The notes under the pieces are model-generated. The model saw nothing but the letters and a program-made list of their open reading frames with translations. It was not told the DNA's origin and made no database searches. This document shows, in pieces, positions 60,561 through 64,000 of a DNA stretch of 64,000 bases (position 1 is its first letter; each line of letters begins with the position of its first letter). Source of the stretch: Alentia gelatinosa (Eukaryota > Annelida > Polychaeta > Phyllodocida > Polynoidae). Both the position numbers and the translations under genes were made by a program. The DNA is taken from contig OX465587.1 in the NCBI GenBank assembly GCA_950022655.1, forward strand, positions 34,537,716 to 34,601,715. The letters are read 5' to 3'.

Positions 60561-61529
60561 GGGATTTCTGTTTGTTTTCTTCCCCAGAGAAGACCACATT
60601 TGAAGCCAAGATAACATGCTTACTACTAAATATAGCATTTATCCAGTTGTAAAGAGATACTTTAGTTGTGGAGATTTAAAACAGGTCGAGTTCGTTATGG
60701 GTCGAGTTCTTAAAATGGGTCGAGTTCATTACAGATGGATTCTTTTTACGGATCGTGTTCATTATGGGTCGAGATCTCCAGTATTCAAATACAGATACAG
60801 GGCACATAACTAGTTATTATGGAGGCAGCCGTCTTGCCCCTGGCGCCAAACAAAACACCAGGTGGGAGGTCCAGTTTTCAATGGATTCTATTGAAAATAT
60901 TTTTTGTGGCTTGCCATAGAGGGGTTTGAACTGCAGATATTGATTGTTTCCCCAACTACTGGAGCACTATCTTACAATATATTGGTGGATGATGACAGAA
61001 CTAGCAATCACTATGTGTTTTATAGAAATCATGGGATTGGGAGGTTGCAAATAATCTGGAAAAAAATGGCATGGGATGTGGGGTGCCTAGTTGTCTTACA
61101 CCTGGTATTTCACCCCCATAGATTTAACATTGGGAACTCGTTCTCAACGCCAATGGAGTATTGTAAAAAAGAAATACTCAATGGGTGATGATTTCACAAA
61201 CGTCAGCCAATCAGTGAGTGTTAAGGGTTAGATAGAATCTGAACTATACTCGATCCATAACCAGTGAAAATACACCATTCGTTTGGGTTTGCTTTGTAAT
61301 ATCACTCAGCTTTGCCTCGTGACATTACTAAGAAAACAAAACTATTTTAGCACCTATGGATCTAGATGCAGTTCCTTCTCATCCCTCAACAGGGTCGAAT
61401 GACAGTACCCAGATAGGGACCTGTGGGTCAGGCCTCGTGGGAAGCATCTGTATTTTGAGAATAGCCAGAACTACACAAATATTGCACTCACCAGCTTTCA
61501 GGTTTTCATTTCTAAACCCCAGTCCACCC

Positions 61530-61885
61530 CCTGACGATCAAATCTATGTGATGAATTTAGGTAGAAATCTCACATTTACTGAGGTGAGAGTTCTTTTACT
61601 TCCCATACCACATAGTCATGGTATGAGAACGATTGGCCTTCGATATAGAAGTTAATCTACCACTGCTGGGGGTGAAGGAGAAGTGGCTGCAGTGGGACTC
61701 AACCCCATAAGGTCTGACAACCTTGGGATTACGAGTTCAGTGCTTTTTATCACTCAGCTAACTCCCCACCCCAGTCACTTTAGTAATGCTTGCATACAAG
61801 CATATCTGGCCTGCACCACTAGGAGGCAAGGCAAACAAGAGAGTGAAAAGATTGGTTATTGCTGTCCACCCCAGCAGGCCTCATT
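61530..61885 (-). repeat. tRNA-derived SINE (copy 7)
   Basis: Body from about 61530, head at 61690-61775, outer edge CTGTCCACCCCAGCAGGCC. In the intron between ankyrin exons A and B. Confidence 0.7.
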
Positions 61886-61944
61886 AGATAAAAGCTACAG
61901 TCGTTGATGAATTAGTCTTAAAAACATTAAGAAAGAAACTGAGG

Positions 61945-62213
61945 GGTGTTTGGTCTGTGTCCTTATTCGCCATCGAGTTTGGAGTGCAAAGTAATATGAA
62001 CGAAGCGATAGCCGAGTGAATATCCTGAAGCACTCCAAACGAGATGGGGAATGGGGACTCAGACCAAGCATGAAAATGTTTCTGATTTTATCTTAGCCTG
62101 GATATATCTATCTGTTTATCACCTATTGAGAATGAGTTACCGTACTCGCGAGCCTTTTGAGAACGAGTTCCTATTGTTAAGCCTATGGACGTTTATTCCA
62201 GGCTAAGATAAAA
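61945..62213. repeat. Reverse-oriented copy of the 8.1-kb repeat, beside ankyrin exon A
   Basis: Same two parts as at 8116-8375 but in opposite orientation: the GAGTTTGGAGTGC part first, then the element bounded by TATCTTAGCCTGG and CCAGGCTAAGATA. Its right end is 68 bases from the donor of exon A. Partial relatives occur near 21060-21130, 59118-59340 and 61085-61345. Confidence 0.6.
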
Positions 62214-62280
62214 AATGGCATCATCACAGTGCAAATCCCACTCAAACACCCACATCTTAAAACGACATTTCTGTACTCAC

Positions 62281-62544
62281 TGGGTATGCTGCAGTCACAC
62301 CTGTGAGCCTGCAGGACATCTAGAATGTCAGTTTGTTTGTAGTAGACGGCGACGTAGACTGCCGTGTCCTGGTACACGTTCAGCGGCTGATGGAACGCCC
62401 CGTTACTTAGCAACCAGTCGGCCACGTCCCCATGTCCTTCTCTGATGGCCCAGTACAGCGGAGTGGTGGCCTCAAAGTCGGGGCTGGCAGCGTTCACAGA
62501 CACTTCCGGTTTGCTGACGCATTCTTGTAGAATTTGAAGTGCAC
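62281..62544 (-). CDS. Internal ankyrin exon A of the ASB-like gene (constant 5' module)
   Basis: A 264-base exon of 88 codons' length. The acceptor before 62544 ends ...CGCTCAG and the donor after 62281 is GTGAGT. It enters with two bases of a split codon and leaves with one (phase 1 at both ends). The peptide carries two ankyrin repeats: the first has TPLYWAIREGHGDVADWLL, the second TAVYVAVYYKQTDILDVL, both with the family's two-helix pattern. Ankyrin repeats are protein-binding scaffolds and no enzyme motif is present. Joined to the exon at 59816-59929 the split codon becomes AAC (Asn) and the repeat pattern continues without a gap, which supports the junction. The first codons and promoter must lie beyond position 64000. 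A short inverted-repeat transposon ends only about 68 bases into the downstream intron. Certain as ankyrin coding sequence; exon edges are inferred from splice motifs. Confidence 0.8.
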
Positions 62545-62984
62545 CTGAGCGGAATAGAGAGACGCCAGTGAAAGGATGGGGTACATAGATCTAGACAATA
62601 ATCAAATGTTTTGTGAACAGCAGGCGGAAATTGTTGTTTGTTTGTGGATTAACGTCCCAGGGGACCCTGAGGGTATATAGGGACTATCAATGATTTAACT
62701 ATTCACTTTCATAGACTTATTTCAGTCAATTCTTTTCAATGTTTCGAATATTTTCAAATATTTTATATAAAATCAAAGAGATTTGTCTCTTTCAAAAACA
62801 TGATGATATCTTTCTTTGGAATAGTTTCGAACATCATTTTCATGTGGTTTCTGTTTTTCAAATGGTTTCTTCTAGCAGGCGGAAAGCACGAAATGTTGAG
62901 ACATTGTGATACACGAGAGCTAGCGAGTGTGTTACAAAGTAAACCATCAGTTGTTTACATAGGAAATAACCAATTATTTTGGGA

Positions 62985-63750
62985 TGGGTGGCCGTAAACC
63001 ACGAGAGGCCGACGTGTTGTAATAGACAAGTGATAGCGAGCGTATTACATCGTCAACCTCGAGTGGTTTACAGAGCTGACTGTGCAAAATATATTGATTG
63101 TTGTATTTCTTACCAATGGTCAATAATAATAATTTCTATTCCTAAAAATTCGATATCAAAGGGTTTGGAAAAGCCATAAACCATAGATTTATTGATGAGT
63201 GTCGGAAGCTCTGGGAGTTGAGAAGCCAGGAAAGCTAGGGCTGTGAATACATACACATGTACTTGGTTTTTGAACATGGCTGTCGCCTATCTTTTTTTCA
63301 AATAGCACCGAAAACCGACAGGAAGTTGGATGGAATATTTGAATTTAAAAAATCAGAAATGCATGAAAAAGGGGAAAGAATGTATAGTTTAGTTGTTCTC
63401 TCATGGATAGCTTAATCAAAACCTGTTGCAATCTGGGAATATGATAGATGTATATGTATATTTCTTGATAAAAATGAATATAAAGCTAGTTGTTGCATTT
63501 ATTATCCATCTTTTCGAATCAATTAAACCCAGTAATTGTCATTTCAAAGGGTATAACAATAGGGACTATTTCTTTTCTCTATAGCAAAAGCGACTATTTT
63601 CCCCGTATACCATGGTTTTGAGGCCGTATACCACAGGTTAGAATCCGTATACCACAGTTGTGGTATCTGACAGGTTTTATATAATGGGTTGTGGTTTACT
63701 GAGTTCCCATACATTTTCAATGGGGGATTTGTATACGATGGATAATAATT
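62985..63750. repeat. Palindrome-ended repeat, third copy
   Basis: Hairpin at about 62985-63080 (GTAAACCACGAGAG / CTCGAGTGGTTTAC) and CCGTATACCA units at 63600-63660, with about 480 bases of unrelated or expanded sequence between them. Confidence 0.5.
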
Positions 63751-64000
63751 CTTGATAAAAATGAATATAAAGCTAGTTTTCATTAACAAATTGTTAAGCT
63801 ATGAATACTTCCTATTAAGTATTTCTGATTTAAGAGCCTACATAGAACAACATGACTTGGTTTGAGGCGCACAGAGTGATACCGTGTGGGATTTAACCCG
63901 ACCAACCCCTACGTCGTAGCTCAGCGCAGACAGGGCGTGGTTGCCAATCTGGGATTATGAATGAGTAGCCGTGAAGTACCGTATTCTGCCGCGAGGTGCG

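Noticed and set aside
60352..60609. 85-codon minus-strand frame with repeated LTLTLSL-type residues
   Set aside because: It is a translation of the worn TTAGGG tract.

Overview
This is animal (eukaryotic) genomic DNA: AT-rich, gene-poor, spliced, and crowded with non-LTR retrotransposons, a decayed DIRS-type element, tRNA-derived SINEs and many short inverted-repeat DNA transposons. The mix, and the expanded ankyrin/SOCS-box family, would suit a marine invertebrate such as a mollusc, but nothing here proves the species. The annotation rests on open frames, splice-site motifs, phase and comparison between copies inside the window.

The main content lies on the minus strand and reads from high to low coordinates. 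Two internal ankyrin exons (62281-62544 and 59816-59929) join in phase and encode about three ankyrin repeats; the 5' end of this gene lies beyond 64000. Below them stand nine copies of one kind of exon: large (about 1.0-1.2 kb), ankyrin-rich at the start and closed by a SOCS box and stop codon. Seven are open (54015-55042, 45010-46076, 38863-39893, 32045-33141, 23027-24201, 17233-18350, 12068-13206), one is frameshifted and split by a LINE (48815-52635), and one is a 3' stub (30437-30587). Here they are called T1 to T9 in transcription order. All eight with a visible 5' edge begin at a splice acceptor in the same phase, and that phase is the one left by the donor at 59816. The simplest reading is one gene with a constant 5' ankyrin module and a tandem array of alternative 3'-terminal exons, each giving a different substrate-binding and SOCS-box tail, as expected for Cullin-5/Elongin substrate receptors of the ASB type. 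A row of separate genes whose small 5' exons I cannot see is the main alternative.

T1-T6 form one close family that grew by block duplication: about 30.7-35.0 kb and 44.0-47.9 kb are copies of one block, and 25.6-27.9, 35.5-38.3 and 48.2-48.7 kb share another. T7, T8 and T9 are divergent from these and from each other but keep the same layout.

The rest is repeats. 1-12 kb holds two minisatellites, a CACTG-ended MITE, foldback elements and one unexplained 106-codon ORF. 13.2-17.2 kb and 18.4-23 kb are mostly non-coding with DNA transposons, SINEs and a reverse-transcriptase scrap. 26.3-27.6 kb is a truncated LINE, 27.9-29.9 kb a divergent tandem array, 40.2-43.65 kb a TIR element and DIRS remnants, 49.8-52.6 kb a LINE inside T2, and 57.45-59.1 kb a LINE without reverse transcriptase. 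I found no convincing tRNA, rRNA or CRISPR, and no promoter I would defend.
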